Source: an uncultured Sutterella sp. (GTDB taxonomy: Bacteria > Pseudomonadota > Gammaproteobacteria > Burkholderiales > Burkholderiaceae_F). Taken from it: a stretch of DNA of 64,000 nucleotides. The notes under the pieces were generated by a model that made no database searches, was not told the origin of the DNA, and saw only the letters and a list, made by a program, of their open reading frames with translations. The first letter of the stretch is position 1. Each line of letters begins with the position of its first letter. This document shows, in pieces, positions 42,001 through 50,293 of the stretch. A program made the position numbers and the translations under genes. The DNA lies in assembly GCA_900543805.1 (NCBI GenBank), contig UQTE01000006.1, positions 37,519 to 101,518 on the forward strand, written 5' to 3'.

Positions 42001-43413
42001 ATGTCTTTTGTCGGTCGCCCCCGTGAGCTCGAAGCTCTCGAAGAACATTTCGAGACGGATGCCTTTGAATTTCTGGTCGTACTGGGGCCCCGGCGCGTCG
42101 GAAAAAGCGCCCTCCTGCGCCGCTTCATCGAGGGCAAGAAGGCGGTCTACTTCACGAGCCTCGAGACCGACACCTCCACCAACTTGAGAAATCTGAGCCG
42201 CGCCATTCAGTTCGGCCTTAAGGAACCCGAGGGAGGCGTCTTCGTCGACTACGATGCCGCCTTCGGTTATCTCTTCAGACGAAGCTGCGACGAACGAATC
42301 GTGGTCGTTTTCGACGAGTTTCCCTTCGCCGCCAAAACCGACCCCAGTCTTGCCTCCGTTCTGCAGCGCCTGATCGATCTCCATCACAACCGCTCGAAGA
42401 TGATGCTCTTCCTCTGCGGTTCGCCCGTCGTGACCATGGAGAAGACAGCCCTCAACTATTCCTCCCCACTGTACGGGCGCCGAACCGGACAGCTTCGACT
42501 GCGGCCACTCAACTATTTCGACGCCCGAGAGTTTCTCCCGCATCGAACGCCGGAAGAAGCCGCCCTTTTGTTCGGCACCGTCGGCGGCATGCCCGGCTAT
42601 CTGAAGCAATTCGAAGGGACGGGTTCCTTCGATGAAATCCTGAAAAAGACGTGGTTCTCGGAGTCCTCCTCTTTCTCGGAAGAACCCGCCAATCTCCTGC
42701 GGCGGGAAGTCCGGGCGCCGGAAATTTACTTTCCCGCTCTGCAGGCCATCGCCAAAGGCGCTTCGCGTCTGCACGAAATCTCGGTGCGTATAGGGAAGGA
42801 CAGCGCCGCAACGGTGAGCATTCTTCGCACGCTCATCGAACTCGGCCTCGTTGTGCGAGAAACCCCATACGGGACAATGGTGTCGCGCCGTTCGCGCTAC
42901 CGAATCGCCGACAACATGTTCCGCTTCTGGTGCACTTTCTATGCCCCCAACACGCCGATTTTGGCGCGGGGCGGAACCGGAGACGTGGTGCTCGAAAGAG
43001 TGCGGCCGCATCTCTGCGCGTACATGAAACCGGTCTTTGACGGGATCTGCCGAGACTGGCTGTGGCGACAGCAAGTACGGAGCCGAACTTCATTGTTTTT
43101 CAGAAGTCTCGGCCGTTGGTGGGGCCTCGATCCGAAAACGAAGCGGGAAGTGGAAATCGATCTGATGGGCGAAGAAGACGAGCATAAGGCGCTCTTTGCC
43201 GCCTGCAGGTGGGAAAACGACCCCATGGACACCGATGTCCTCGAGGTTCTGGAAGACCGTTCGCGCCGCCTTTTCCACTACACCGAGCGGCAACTCTATC
43301 TCTTCTCACGCTCGGGCTTCACCGATGCGTGCCGCAGGCGTGCGGCGGAACTCTCCAACGTGAGGCTCGTGACCTTCGCCGAAATGGTCGACGAAATCTC
43401 GATCACGGATTGA
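42001..43413 (+). CDS. Archaeal-type AAA ATPase with DUF234-like C-terminal domain
   Basis: 470 residues. It starts SFVGRPRELEALEEHF, with Walker A GPRRVGKS at 29-36 and Walker B VVVFDEFPF near 100. The sensor region LFLCGSPVVTME follows, then LRPLNYFDAREFLP and GGMPGYLKQF, all typical of the MJ-type/AAA_2-DUF234 family. A winged helix (about 245-300) is followed by the DUF234 part. The expected EID...ECKW nuclease-like pattern reads EIDLMG...AACRW here, so the Glu and Lys are changed. The gene has an AT-rich promoter, loose codon use and a tRNA gene 104 bases downstream, all suggesting transfer. Function unknown; relatives are accessory genes of obscure role. Confidence 0.78.
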   Translation: MSFVGRPRELEALEEHFETDAFEFLVVLGPRRVGKSALLRRFIEGKKAVYFTSLETDTSTNLRNLSRAIQFGLKEPEGGVFVDYDAAFGYLFRRSCDERIVVVFDEFPFAAKTDPSLASVLQRLIDLHHNRSKMMLFLCGSPVVTMEKTALNYSSPLYGRRTGQLRLRPLNYFDAREFLPHRTPEEAALLFGTVGGMPGYLKQFEGTGSFDEILKKTWFSESSSFSEEPANLLRREVRAPEIYFPALQAIAKGASRLHEISVRIGKDSAATVSILRTLIELGLVVRETPYGTMVSRRSRYRIADNMFRFWCTFYAPNTPILARGGTGDVVLERVRPHLCAYMKPVFDGICRDWLWRQQVRSRTSLFFRSLGRWWGLDPKTKREVEIDLMGEEDEHKALFAACRWENDPMDTDVLEVLEDRSRRLFHYTERQLYLFSRSGFTDACRRRAAELSNVRLVTFAEMVDEISITD

Positions 43414-43475
43414 AGATCCGGAAAAACGAACGGGCTCCTTCGCAATAGGGAGCCCTGACTGTGCCTGCGCATAGC

Positions 43476-43509
43476 AAAAGACCCCGTGATGTTGCCACCA
43501 CGAGGTCTT
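43476..43509 (-). terminator. Intrinsic terminator of the tRNA-His transcript
   Basis: On the minus strand AAGACCTCGTG pairs with CACGGGGTCTT (one wobble/mismatch) around a 10-base loop, followed by TTTGC, just past the tRNA 3' end. Confidence 0.8.
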
Positions 43510-43516
43510 GAAATTC

Positions 43517-43593
43517 TGGGGTGCGAAATGGGACTCGAACCCACGACAACCGGAATCACAATCCGGGACTCTACCAACTGAGCTATTCGCACC
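43517..43593 (-). tRNA. tRNA-His (anticodon GTG) with encoded CCA
   Basis: The minus strand gives a 77-base cloverleaf starting GGTGCGAATAGC and ending CGCACCCCA. The acceptor stem has the extra G(-1) opposite C73 that marks tRNA-His. The D-arm is AGCTCAGTTGGTAGAG, the anticodon stem CCGGATT-GTG-ATTCCGG, and the T-arm GTGGGTTCGAATCCCAT. CCA is encoded at 43519-43517. It lies between the ATPase gene and rimO and has its own terminator. Confidence 0.96.
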
Positions 43594-43682
43594 GTCACCG
43601 CGTTCCTGTCGGAACCGGAGAATTGAAATTATGCCGAAGAAACCCGAATTTGTCAAGAGTCCTCGGCAAAATTTTTCGAAGG

Positions 43683-45029
43683 TCAGTCGTTTTCGACTTC
43701 GAGGCCGATGAGATCGTGCTCCTGATGGTCGGTGATGCGCACCTGCACGATGTCGCCGGGCTCCAAGTGACGCTTCGTCGTCACGTAGCAGACGCCGTCG
43801 ATTTCGGGAGCGTCCGCCTTCGTGCGGCCGACCGCGACGCCGTCCTCGTCTTCGGAATCGTCAATGATCACTTCCTGAACGCTTCCCACCTTGCGGGCGA
43901 GCTTCTTCGAAGAGATTTCCGCCTGCACTTCCATGAAGCGGCGGCGACGGTCCTCGCGGACTTCGTCGGGCAGCGCCCCGGGAAGATCGTTCGCGGCGGC
44001 GCCGTCGACGGGCGAATACGCAAAGCACCCGACGCGGTCGAGTTCGGCTTCGCGAAGGAAGTCGAGCAGATACTCGAACTCTTCCTCGGTTTCGCCGGGG
44101 AAGCCCGCGATGAAGGTCGAGCGGATCGTGATGTCCGGACACACGGCGCGCCAGGCGCGGATGCGCTCGAGGTTTTCCTCCGACGAAGCGGGACGCTTCA
44201 TCGCCTTGAGAATGCGCGGGTGCGCGTGCTGGAAGGGAACGTCGAGGTACGGGAGGATGAGGCCTTCGGCCATGAGGGGCAGAATTTCATCCACCGAAGG
44301 ATAGGGGTACACGTACTGCAGACGCGTCCAGAGGCCGAGGCGGCCCAATTCCTTCGCGAGGTCGTAGAGCTTCGTGCGCACCGGACGGCCGTCGGCGAAG
44401 TCGAGCTTGTAGCGCGTGTCGACGCCGTAGGCGGCCGTGTCCTGACTGATGACGATCAGTTCCTTCACGCCCGCTTCCTTCAAGTTCGCGGCTTCGCGAA
44501 CGATGTCGCCGATCGGACGCGAGACGAGGCGCCCGCGCAGATTCGGGATGATGCAGAAGGTGCAGTGATGGTTGCAGCCTTCGCTGATCTTGAGGTAGGC
44601 GTAGTGCTTGGGCGTGAGCCGCACGCCGCAGGCGGGAACGAGCTCGTCCCAGGGATCGTGCGGGCGCGGAAGGTGCTGTTCGACCATGGCGATCACTTCG
44701 TCGACGCTGTCGGGACCCGTGACGCCGAGGATCTTCGGCATGCGGTTCAGAACGAAGTTGCTGCCGTCGGCCTCCTTGCGGCCGCCGAGGCAGCCGCAGA
44801 CGATGACGCGGCCGTTTTCCTTGAGGGCTTCGGTGATCGCTTCGAGACTCTCCTCGACGGCTTCGTTCACGAAGCCGCAGGTGTTGACGATCACGAGGTC
44901 GGCGTCGTGGTAGCTGCGCCCGATGCGGTAGCCGCGGGCGCGCAGTTCGGTGACGATCCGTTCCGTGTCGACGAGCGCCTTGGGGCAGCCAAGCGAGACG
45001 AAACCGACGACGGGGATGGTGTGCTGCAT
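43683..45029 (-). CDS. rimO: Ribosomal protein S12 methylthiotransferase RimO
   Basis: 448 residues from the ATG at 45029. The N-terminal MTTase domain binds one cluster through C15 ([12 protein letters not shown]), C51 (NTCGF) and C80 (VCGCLGGRK). The radical-SAM cluster is CNHHCTFC with C152, C156 and C159. A TRAM domain (about 375-448) ends the protein. RimO adds a methylthio group to Asp88/89 of ribosomal protein S12. An in-frame ATG at 45071 lies inside pgeF and is less likely. It follows pgeF in the rluD-pgeF-rimO run of minus-strand genes. Confidence 0.96.
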   Translation of the reverse strand: MQHTIPVVGFVSLGCPKALVDTERIVTELRARGYRIGRSYHDADLVIVNTCGFVNEAVEESLEAITEALKENGRVIVCGCLGGRKEADGSNFVLNRMPKILGVTGPDSVDEVIAMVEQHLPRPHDPWDELVPACGVRLTPKHYAYLKISEGCNHHCTFCIIPNLRGRLVSRPIGDIVREAANLKEAGVKELIVISQDTAAYGVDTRYKLDFADGRPVRTKLYDLAKELGRLGLWTRLQYVYPYPSVDEILPLMAEGLILPYLDVPFQHAHPRILKAMKRPASSEENLERIRAWRAVCPDITIRSTFIAGFPGETEEEFEYLLDFLREAELDRVGCFAYSPVDGAAANDLPGALPDEVREDRRRRFMEVQAEISSKKLARKVGSVQEVIIDDSEDEDGVAVGRTKADAPEIDGVCYVTTKRHLEPGDIVQVRITDHQEHDLIGLEVEND

Positions 45030-45055
45030 ACGTAATCCGTTGTTCAAAAGGAAGT

Positions 45056-45841
45056 TCAGGCTTCGATCCACACGAGCGCGGCGTGACGGCCCGAGCGGGC
45101 GCCGTCGCGGCGGTAGCTCCAGAAGCGCGCGGGATCGGCCGCGGTCGACAAACCGCAGTCCGTGACGTCCGTCACGCCGGCTTTCGCGAGCGCCTGACGG
45201 GCGAGCATCGCGAGGTCGGCCTTGTAGTGACCGTCGCCCGCGGGCTTGAAGGCGTCCCGGGCTTCGGGGAGACGCTCGAGCATGGCGGCGAGCACGTCTT
45301 CGCCCGTTTCAAATTCGTCGGGACCGATGCGCGGACCGAACCAGGCGACGAGATCGGCGTCGTCGCCGAGCGCCTTCTTGAGCGTCTCGACGCTCTTTTC
45401 GAGAACGCCCGCAGCAAGCGAACGCCAGCCCGCATGTACGGCGGCGACGGCGCGCCCCGAACGGTCCGCGAGGAAGACGGGGAGACAGTCGGCCGTCATG
45501 ACGGCACAGACCACGCCCGACGTCATGGTCCAGGAGGCGTCGGCTTCGGGCGCTCCTTCGACCTCATCGGCGTGGACGACCGCGGCGCCGTGCACCTGCG
45601 AGAGCCACTTCGGGGCCGAGGGAACGAGCTGTCCCACAATCGTGCGGTTCATGCGCACGCACGCGTCGGCGTCGCCCACGTGCGGGCCCACGTTCAGACC
45701 CATGATCCCTTCGGGACCGCCCCAGGGGCCGCTCGAGACGCCGCCCGTGCGGCAGGTGAAGATCCCCTTCACCTTGGGAGAGGTCCCTTCGGGCCATTCG
45801 GCCCGGATCATTTCCAATTCCGGTTTTTCCCAGTTGAGCAT
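45056..45841 (-). CDS. pgeF: PgeF/YfiH family protein (Cu-oxidase_4 fold)
   Basis: 261 residues. Metal-binding or catalytic residues are H84 (SQVHGA), C119 ([10 protein letters not shown]) and H136 (VHAGWR). YfiH/PgeF proteins were first called polyphenol oxidases (laccase domain). Work on E. coli supports a role in correcting peptidoglycan precursors with L-serine, and relatives act as purine nucleoside phosphorylases. The gene follows rluD with 24 bases between them, as in E. coli (rluD-yfiH). Length and motifs are complete. Confidence 0.92.
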   Translation of the reverse strand: MLNWEKPELEMIRAEWPEGTSPKVKGIFTCRTGGVSSGPWGGPEGIMGLNVGPHVGDADACVRMNRTIVGQLVPSAPKWLSQVHGAAVVHADEVEGAPEADASWTMTSGVVCAVMTADCLPVFLADRSGRAVAAVHAGWRSLAAGVLEKSVETLKKALGDDADLVAWFGPRIGPDEFETGEDVLAAMLERLPEARDAFKPAGDGHYKADLAMLARQALAKAGVTDVTDCGLSTAADPARFWSYRRDGARSGRHAALVWIEA

Positions 45842-45865
45842 GTTCTTTCCTTTGCGGCCCCGCCC

Positions 45866-46957
45866 TCAGCGGACGGCGAGGTCGACCAAATCCTTTTCAA
45901 AAACCGTCACCGGACGGTCGATCGGGCCGAAGCCGATGTCTTCCATCAGGTTCGCCATGTCTTCGTCGGGTTCGACGAACCATTCGCGGTATTCGCCCGT
46001 GACGGGGTGCAGAAAGCCGAGGCGCGAAGCGTGCAGCGCCTGGCGGTGAAAATCAAAGAGGTTTTCGAGCTTCACGCCGAGTCCCGGAGCGCGGCCGCGG
46101 TAGACCTGATCGCCCACGAGCGGAAGGTCTTCGCCCGTCAGGTGCACGCGGATCTGATGCGTGCGGCCCGTGTCGAGTCGGCAGGCGACCCAGGAGACGG
46201 GAATGCCTTCGACTTCCGACCAATCCACCGCGCGGGCGCGGGTCTTGGCGTACTTCGCGCGCACGCCCGTCGACCCCGGGAAGCCCTTGAAGCGCGTGCG
46301 GCTGCGCGGATCGCGCCCGATCGGCACCTCGACCGTGAAGTCGCGCGCGGCGTACCCCAAGGTAATCGCCCAGTATTCGCGCTTCACGGTGCGCTCCTGG
46401 AGCTGACGCACGAGATTCGTCTGTGCGGCGAGCGTGCGGGCGACCACCATGAGACCCGAAGTGTCGCGGTCGAGACGATGCACGATCCCGGCGCGCGGGA
46501 CGTTCGCGAGTTCGGGATAGCGCCAGAGAAGACCGTTCAGAAGCGTGCGGTCGGGATTCCCGGCGCCCGGATGCACGACGAGTCCGGCGGGCTTGGCGAC
46601 GACGATCACCGCCTCGTCCTCGTAGACGACGTCGAAGTCGATTCCTTCCTGCGGCGCAAAGGCGAGGGCCTCGTCGATGCGGGGTTCTTCCAGGAGCGCG
46701 ATTTCGTCGCCGTCCGTCACCTTCTGACGAACCTTCGTGACGACCGTGCCGTTCACTTCCACGCTGCCATCTTCGATGAGCTTTTGCAGGCGGGCGCGCG
46801 AAACTTCGGGCATGAGGGACGCGAGCACCTTGTCGAGGCGCTCTCCCCAAAAGCCTTCCACCGTGAAAACCGGGAGCAAATTCTCTTCTTCTTCCGAGGC
46901 CACCGTCGGCATCGGATCGCTATAATCGTGAGACTCTTTCTCGACAGTGTTTGTCAT
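45866..46957 (-). CDS. rluD: 23S rRNA pseudouridine(1911/1915/1917) synthase RluD
   Basis: 363 residues from the ATG at 46957; a second ATG at 46912 would remove an acidic leader (45 bases shorter). An S4 RNA-binding domain (about 38-95, ERLDKVLASLMPEVSRARLQKLI) is followed by the RsuA/RluD catalytic domain with IVHRLDRDTSGLMV (D163) and a long conserved C-terminus. RluD modifies helix 69 of 23S rRNA. The gene is divergent from bamD. With the longer start, the bamD -10 hexamer lies inside rluD coding sequence. Confidence 0.93.
   Translation of the reverse strand: MTNTVEKESHDYSDPMPTVASEEEENLLPVFTVEGFWGERLDKVLASLMPEVSRARLQKLIEDGSVEVNGTVVTKVRQKVTDGDEIALLEEPRIDEALAFAPQEGIDFDVVYEDEAVIVVAKPAGLVVHPGAGNPDRTLLNGLLWRYPELANVPRAGIVHRLDRDTSGLMVVARTLAAQTNLVRQLQERTVKREYWAITLGYAARDFTVEVPIGRDPRSRTRFKGFPGSTGVRAKYAKTRARAVDWSEVEGIPVSWVACRLDTGRTHQIRVHLTGEDLPLVGDQVYRGRAPGLGVKLENLFDFHRQALHASRLGFLHPVTGEYREWFVEPDEDMANLMEDIGFGPIDRPVTVFEKDLVDLAVR
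46921..46926 (+). promoter_or_regulatory. -10 element of bamD
   Basis: A perfect TATAAT, 48 bases before the bamD ATG. No good -35 is visible at 17 bases. It lies within the first 12 codons of rluD if the longer rluD start is used. Confidence 0.6.
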
Positions 46958-46973
46958 GGATTCCAAAATTCCT

Positions 46974-47738
46974 ATGAAACGATTTCTCGTTCGTGCGGCG
47001 GCCGTAGCGGTCGCGGCGCTCTCCACGGCGTCCTGCTCCTGGCTTCAGAGCCTGGAAACGGACCCGACGCTCGACTGGTCGGCCGACAAATTGTATACGG
47101 AAGCCCGCGCCGCATTGGACGACAGCAACTGGACACAGGCCAAAGAGTACTATCAGAAGCTTGAGGCGCGTTATCCCTTCGGTCAGTATGCTCAGCAGGC
47201 TCAGATCGAATCGATCTACGCCAACTGGAAGGACGGCGACGCGGACGTGGCCATTCAGGCCGCCGACCGCTTCCTGCGCAGCTATCCGAATCACGCCAAC
47301 AGCGACTACGTTCTCTATCTGAAGGCGCTCGCCACGGTGAACGAAAACGACAGCTTCATCGCCTGGCTCCTTCCGGAAGACATGTCGGAACGCGACGCCA
47401 ACGCGGCGCGCGAAGCCTTCGACATCTACAAGGAACTCGTTCTTCGCTTCCCGCAGAGCCGTTTCGCACCCGACGCCCGTCGCCGCATGCACCGTCTGGT
47501 TCTCGCGCAGGCTCAGCACGAACTGCGGACCGCGCAATATTACTACGAGCGCCACGCTTATGTCGCCGCGATCGAGCGTGCACAGCGCGTCGTTCGCGAA
47601 TTCCAGAACACCCCGATGCGCGACGACGCGCTTGAACTCATCCGCACCTGCTACGAAGAGCTCAAGATGGACGACCTCGCGAAGGACACCCAGCGCCTCA
47701 TCGACATCAACAAGGGCCGCGAAAAGACCGTCCGTTGA
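46974..47738 (+). CDS. bamD: Outer-membrane assembly lipoprotein BamD
   Basis: 254 residues from the ATG at 46974. A lipoprotein signal MKRFLVRAAAVAVAALSTASC puts the lipidated Cys at position 21. TPR-like helices follow with WSADKLYTEARAALDD, the conserved DxxWxxAxxYYxxLExRYPFG pattern (NWTQAKEYYQKLEARYPFG) and a series of paired helices to the end. BamD is the essential partner of BamA in outer-membrane protein insertion. The divergence from rluD is conserved in proteobacteria. It is monocistronic, with a terminator. Confidence 0.95.
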   Translation: MKRFLVRAAAVAVAALSTASCSWLQSLETDPTLDWSADKLYTEARAALDDSNWTQAKEYYQKLEARYPFGQYAQQAQIESIYANWKDGDADVAIQAADRFLRSYPNHANSDYVLYLKALATVNENDSFIAWLLPEDMSERDANAAREAFDIYKELVLRFPQSRFAPDARRRMHRLVLAQAQHELRTAQYYYERHAYVAAIERAQRVVREFQNTPMRDDALELIRTCYEELKMDDLAKDTQRLIDINKGREKTVR

Positions 47739-47764
47739 GATCTTTTCCACCCTGATGCGACAAG

Positions 47765-47794
47765 CCCCCGACGACCGTTCGCCGGGGGTTTTTC
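47765..47794 (+). terminator. Intrinsic terminator of bamD
   Basis: CCCCCG/CGGGGG with a 12-base loop, then TTTTTC, 26 bases past the stop. Confidence 0.85.
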
Positions 47795-47825
47795 GTTTCC
47801 GGGGGCCTAAGAGGCGTTCCGCGCC

Positions 47826-49142
47826 TCAGGCCACCTTTTCCTCGAAGGCGAGCGCTTCGCGCCGGCCCTCTTCCATGTCGAGGGTCTTCAAAACGACGAT
47901 CGCGGCGAAAAAGAAGAGTCCCGTGATCGCGATCGCGAGCCGGTGGTTGTTTCCCGACACCCAGGTGACCGCTCCGTAGGTGAGCGGCCCCACGATGTTT
48001 GCGAACCACAGCGCCATGTTCCAGAACCCGTAAAACTCGGCCGATCGCGCCGCGGGCGACAGGACCGCCACCATGGCGCGGCCCGCCGACTGCGACGAGC
48101 CCATGGCGATGCCCGCGAGGTTAGCCGCGATCCAGAACTGCACGACGCCCTCGCTCGTCGCGGCGACGACGATCATCGCGACCCAGATCCAGAGCGTGAG
48201 CATGAGGCTCTTCTTGTGGCCGATCTTGTCTTCCACGTAGCCGAAGCCGAAGGCCCCGACCGCCGCCGTGATGTTGACGAGAAAGACGAGGAGAATCGAA
48301 TCGTTGAGCGTAAAGCCCATCACGGCCGTCGCGTAGACGGCGGAAAGCGTGATGACGACGCTCACGCCGCACTGATTGAGAAAGCCCGTGAGCGTCAGGC
48401 GTCCGAAGTGCTTCAGCTGCGGCAGGGCCGAGGCGGTCTTCTTGAGACTCGCCATCGAGTCCGAAAAGAGCGCGGCCGCCCGCGGAGCGTCGGGTTTGGG
48501 CACCGCGCGCTCCTTGAGCCACGCAAAGGTCGGCACCGTCGCGACGGCGAAGACGATCCCGGTGATCCAGAGCGTTCCCGCGACCGATCCGTCGAAGTCG
48601 AGCCCCCAGAGCTCCGGCCCGAAGGTGACGAGAAGAAGCGAGAGCCCGAGCGTCACGAGGCCCCCGCAGTAGCCGAAGGACCAGCCCCAGCCTGAAACCT
48701 TGCCGACGCCCTCGTCGCTCGCGATTTCGGGTAGGAAGGCGGAATTGAGCGTTTCGCCGATGTTGAAGGCGAGGTTCGAGAGAACGATCATGAGCGCCGC
48801 CCAGACGATCGTTCCCTCGCCCGTGAGCGTAAGCCCGAAGGTGGCGGCGATGCAGACGACGGTCGCGATGAAGAGGCCCGACCTCTTTTTGGCGTGCGCG
48901 TCGGCGAGCGTTCCGATGACGGGCATGACGACCATCCCGATCGCGCTCGAAACCGCAATGATGACCGTCCAGAGAAGCGTCGCCCAGGAGGCGTTGCCCG
49001 CCACGACGTTCACGAAGTAAGCGTTGTAGACGGCGGTGAGCACCACCGTCGTGTAGCCCGAATTGGCGAAGTCGAAGGCGGCCCAGCCGAAGACTTCGCG
49101 GGGCGCGACCCCCGGGCGCAGGGAGGATTTCGGAAAAAACAT
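47826..49142 (-). CDS. MFS transporter, Atg22/UMF1-like
   Basis: 438 residues from the ATG at 49142 (a TTG at 49145 is in frame). 12 hydrophobic helices. It starts after a short leader with FGWAAFDFANSGYTTVVLTAVYNAYFV, the AxYDWANSAF-type signature of the UMF1/Atg22 family, and has MPVIGTLADAHAKKR as the loop 2-3 motif. Atg22 exports amino acids from yeast vacuoles; bacterial members have no settled substrate. The start overlaps the deacetylase-fold gene by one base (TGATG), so the two work together or at least are made together. Confidence 0.78.
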   Translation of the reverse strand: MFFPKSSLRPGVAPREVFGWAAFDFANSGYTTVVLTAVYNAYFVNVVAGNASWATLLWTVIIAVSSAIGMVVMPVIGTLADAHAKKRSGLFIATVVCIAATFGLTLTGEGTIVWAALMIVLSNLAFNIGETLNSAFLPEIASDEGVGKVSGWGWSFGYCGGLVTLGLSLLLVTFGPELWGLDFDGSVAGTLWITGIVFAVATVPTFAWLKERAVPKPDAPRAAALFSDSMASLKKTASALPQLKHFGRLTLTGFLNQCGVSVVITLSAVYATAVMGFTLNDSILLVFLVNITAAVGAFGFGYVEDKIGHKKSLMLTLWIWVAMIVVAATSEGVVQFWIAANLAGIAMGSSQSAGRAMVAVLSPAARSAEFYGFWNMALWFANIVGPLTYGAVTWVSGNNHRLAIAITGLFFFAAIVVLKTLDMEEGRREALAFEEKVA

Positions 49143-50104
49143 CAAGCGGAATTCCTTTCGAGCGCCGTGCGAACGAGCGTCTGCAGATGCGCGAGCACGC
49201 TTCGCGCGAGCGATCGGATGCTGTAGCCCCCTTCGAGAACGCTCACGAGGCGCCCTTCGCAGAGGTCCTCGGCCTCTTCGGTTAGGCGCCGCGTAAGGTA
49301 GGCAAAGTCCATTTCGGCGAACTTGAGCTGAGCCATGTGCTCTTCGTTGTGCGCGTCAAAGCCCGCGGAAAGCAGCATGAAGTCGGGGCGGAAACTGCGC
49401 AGTTCCGGAATCCAGACCTCTTCCAGAAGGGTTTTCAGGTCGTTGCCGTCGGCCCCGGCGGCAAGCGGCGACTGCGTCACGTTGGTAGGAACGGGCGTCA
49501 TCCTGCGGTCCGGATAGAGCGGCCACTGAAAGAGACTCCAGAAGTGCAGGTTCTCGCGTCCCGCCAGGATCTCTTCCGTTCCGTCGCCGTGGTGGGCGTC
49601 GAAGTCGAGCACGGCGACGCGGGGAAAGCCCCTCAGCTGGGCGTAAAGCGCTCCGATCGCAACATTGTTGAAGTAGCAGAACCCGCCCGCTCGCGCAGGT
49701 CCCGCGTGGTGTCCGGGCGGGCGTACCGCGCAGAAGGCGTTGCGGACCTTTCCTTCCTTCACGGCGTCGACGGCGGAGACGACCGCGCCCACGCTTTTGG
49801 CGGCCGCCTCGAAAATGCCCGGGCCCACGGGCGTGTCGGGAAGGTTGAAGCGCTCCAAATCTTCGGGCGTCGCACGGGACTGCGAGATGCGGCGAAGCGA
49901 CTCCACGTAGTCGGCGTCGTGCGCAAGGCGCAGATAATCGTCGTTGGCGGGACCGCACTCGAAGCGCTCGACCAGATCGTCGAGCCCCAAAACCATCATC
50001 CGGCTTTCGATCGCGTCGATTCGTTCCGGAGTGTCGGGCGCCTCTTCCATCGGGTTGGGACGAAGCACCGAGTCGTGTGTGAAGTAGCCGGTTGGGTGGG
50101 TCAT
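49142..50104 (-). CDS. Histone-deacetylase-fold amidohydrolase (class II HDAC/acetylpolyamine type)
   Basis: 320 residues from the ATG at 50104. The HDAC arginase fold shows RPPGHHAGPARAGGFCYFNN with the catalytic His pair, VLDFDAHHGDGTEE with the zinc Asp/His ligands, and SAGFDAHNEE with the third Asp. The family removes acetyl groups from small amines or lysines in bacteria; substrates include acetylpolyamines and acetoin-related products. It is coupled to an MFS transporter by a 1-base overlap, which suggests the product or substrate is moved across the membrane. The exact substrate is unknown. Confidence 0.88.
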   Translation of the reverse strand: MTHPTGYFTHDSVLRPNPMEEAPDTPERIDAIESRMMVLGLDDLVERFECGPANDDYLRLAHDADYVESLRRISQSRATPEDLERFNLPDTPVGPGIFEAAAKSVGAVVSAVDAVKEGKVRNAFCAVRPPGHHAGPARAGGFCYFNNVAIGALYAQLRGFPRVAVLDFDAHHGDGTEEILAGRENLHFWSLFQWPLYPDRRMTPVPTNVTQSPLAAGADGNDLKTLLEEVWIPELRSFRPDFMLLSAGFDAHNEEHMAQLKFAEMDFAYLTRRLTEEAEDLCEGRLVSVLEGGYSIRSLARSVLAHLQTLVRTALERNSA

Positions 50105-50254
50105 GATTGCGTTCAAAAGGCTTTTTTCTTGAAGGTTAGCACGCGGGAGCGCACTTTCAGGCGGTTCTTCGCAAAGAATTCGAGGACTCTCCCCCTCCCT
50201 ACGGAATGTCACAATTTATCCTTGCGCGAAACGGGGCTTCGTTCGCGGCGCCGC

Positions 50255-50260
50255 TAGAAT
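50255..50260 (+). promoter_or_regulatory. -10 element of mltB
   Basis: TAGAAT, 34 bases before the mltB ATG, in the gap between divergent genes. No clear -35. Confidence 0.5.
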
Positions 50261-50293
50261 CAAAGGGTTTTCACGCAGTCTCGGGTTTTCTTC

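Noticed and set aside
43414..43600. Possible integration site copy (attL/attR) at tRNA-His
   Set aside because: I found no second copy of the tRNA 3' end on the other side of the ATPase gene and no integrase, so an integrated element is not supported.
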